Positions 6,078 through 6,249 of a DNA stretch of 6,249 bases are shown here, in pieces. How positions within the stretch are numbered: the stretch's first letter is position 1; each line of letters begins with the position of its first letter. The notes beneath the pieces were generated by a model. The model had not been told where the DNA came from. It did no database searches and saw only the letters and a program-made list of their open reading frames with translations. The stretch is from the NCBI GenBank assembly GCA_013002625.1, contig JABDJE010000147.1, forward strand, positions 1 to 6,249, read 5' to 3'. This DNA comes from Saprospiraceae bacterium. Its GTDB lineage: Bacteria > Bacteroidota > Bacteroidia > Chitinophagales > Saprospiraceae. Position numbers and translations under genes: made by a program.

Positions 6078-6249
6078 ATGAAACCAAAATTTTGGAAGAA
6101 AAAGACGCAGGAAGAAATAAAAACCGTTGTCTTTAATGCTTTGAAATCAAACGTCAATTACCAAAAAGAAAACAAGTTGGGCATACCCGCTTCATTTCTG
6201 GAAGAAAAAGTATTCTATCAGGATGCTGCATTTTTAGAAGCTGCTCCCT
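6078..6249 (+). CDS. N-terminus of a probable PLP-dependent (group II decarboxylase-like) protein, cut by window end
   Basis: The 57 visible residues start at the ATG at 6078, preceded by a strongly A-rich stretch (AAAAAATTAAAA), the usual initiation context in Bacteroidota. The start is very basic (MKPKFWKKKTQEEI). It continues with a segment of the form ALKxNVNY...LGIPASFLE...FYQDAAFLEAAP. From memory this resembles the N-terminal arm of Bacteroidota pyridoxal-dependent decarboxylase/aspartate-aminotransferase-fold proteins, whose 'P-x-S/T-x-L-D...FY-D-APFL' segment precedes the catalytic domain. No cofactor-binding residue falls in the window, so the family call is tentative. The 10-base spacing after hemN on the same strand suggests one transcript, but no haem-related role follows from that. 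Confidence 0.6.
   Translation, partial: MKPKFWKKKTQEEIKTVVFNALKSNVNYQKENKLGIPASFLEEKVFYQDAAFLEAAP

Noticed and set aside
5075..6157. Several minus-strand ORFs opposite hemN
   Set aside because: They are shadows of hemN, with low-complexity or rare-residue composition and no motifs.

Overview
The window looks like a chromosomal piece of a Bacteroidota (Bacteroidetes) bacterium. The evidence is a type IX secretion (T9SS) sorting domain at the end of a secreted esterase, start codons preceded by A/T-rich stretches rather than Shine-Dalgarno sequences, at least one good TAnnTTTG-type -7 promoter element (in front of the queD-like gene), and an acyl-ACP desaturase and HemN of the kind usual in this phylum. 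Base composition is AT-rich and looks even throughout. I see no insertion sequence, tRNA, rRNA, CRISPR array or phage gene.

Layout. Bases 1-397 (minus strand, 3' end outside the window) hold the N-terminal third or so of an exported protein resembling the LpxR lipid A deacylase outer-membrane barrel. A 290-bp divergent gap (398-687) follows, with a terminator-like hairpin at 474-505. Plus-strand genes then run: a T9SS-exported PHB-depolymerase/feruloyl-esterase-like hydrolase (688-1854); a two-helix membrane protein I do not recognise (1886-2413); after a 164-bp gap, a soluble di-iron acyl-ACP desaturase (2578-3555); and, after a 60-bp gap containing a perfect 15-bp palindrome, a CIA30-fold protein (3616-4149). 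The CIA30 gene overlaps tail to tail by 4 bp with a minus-strand QueD/6-pyruvoyltetrahydropterin-synthase-family gene (4146-4595). A 116-bp divergent gap with a promoter separates it from hemN (4712-6067, plus strand). The start of a further gene, probably a PLP-dependent group II decarboxylase family member, begins at 6078 and runs off the window.

The genes do not form one obvious pathway. Two themes are visible. One is the cell envelope and lipids: the LpxR-like barrel, the exported esterase, the membrane protein and the fatty-acid desaturase. The other is cofactor metabolism: pterin/queuosine by the QueD homologue and haem by HemN. Only the 688-2413 pair and the 4712-6249 pair have spacing suggesting co-transcription. 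I found no convincing undescribed multi-gene system. The points most worth a second look are the unrecognised membrane protein, the Gln-Asp pair where studied LpxR has Asn-Asp, and the hairpin in the first divergent gap.
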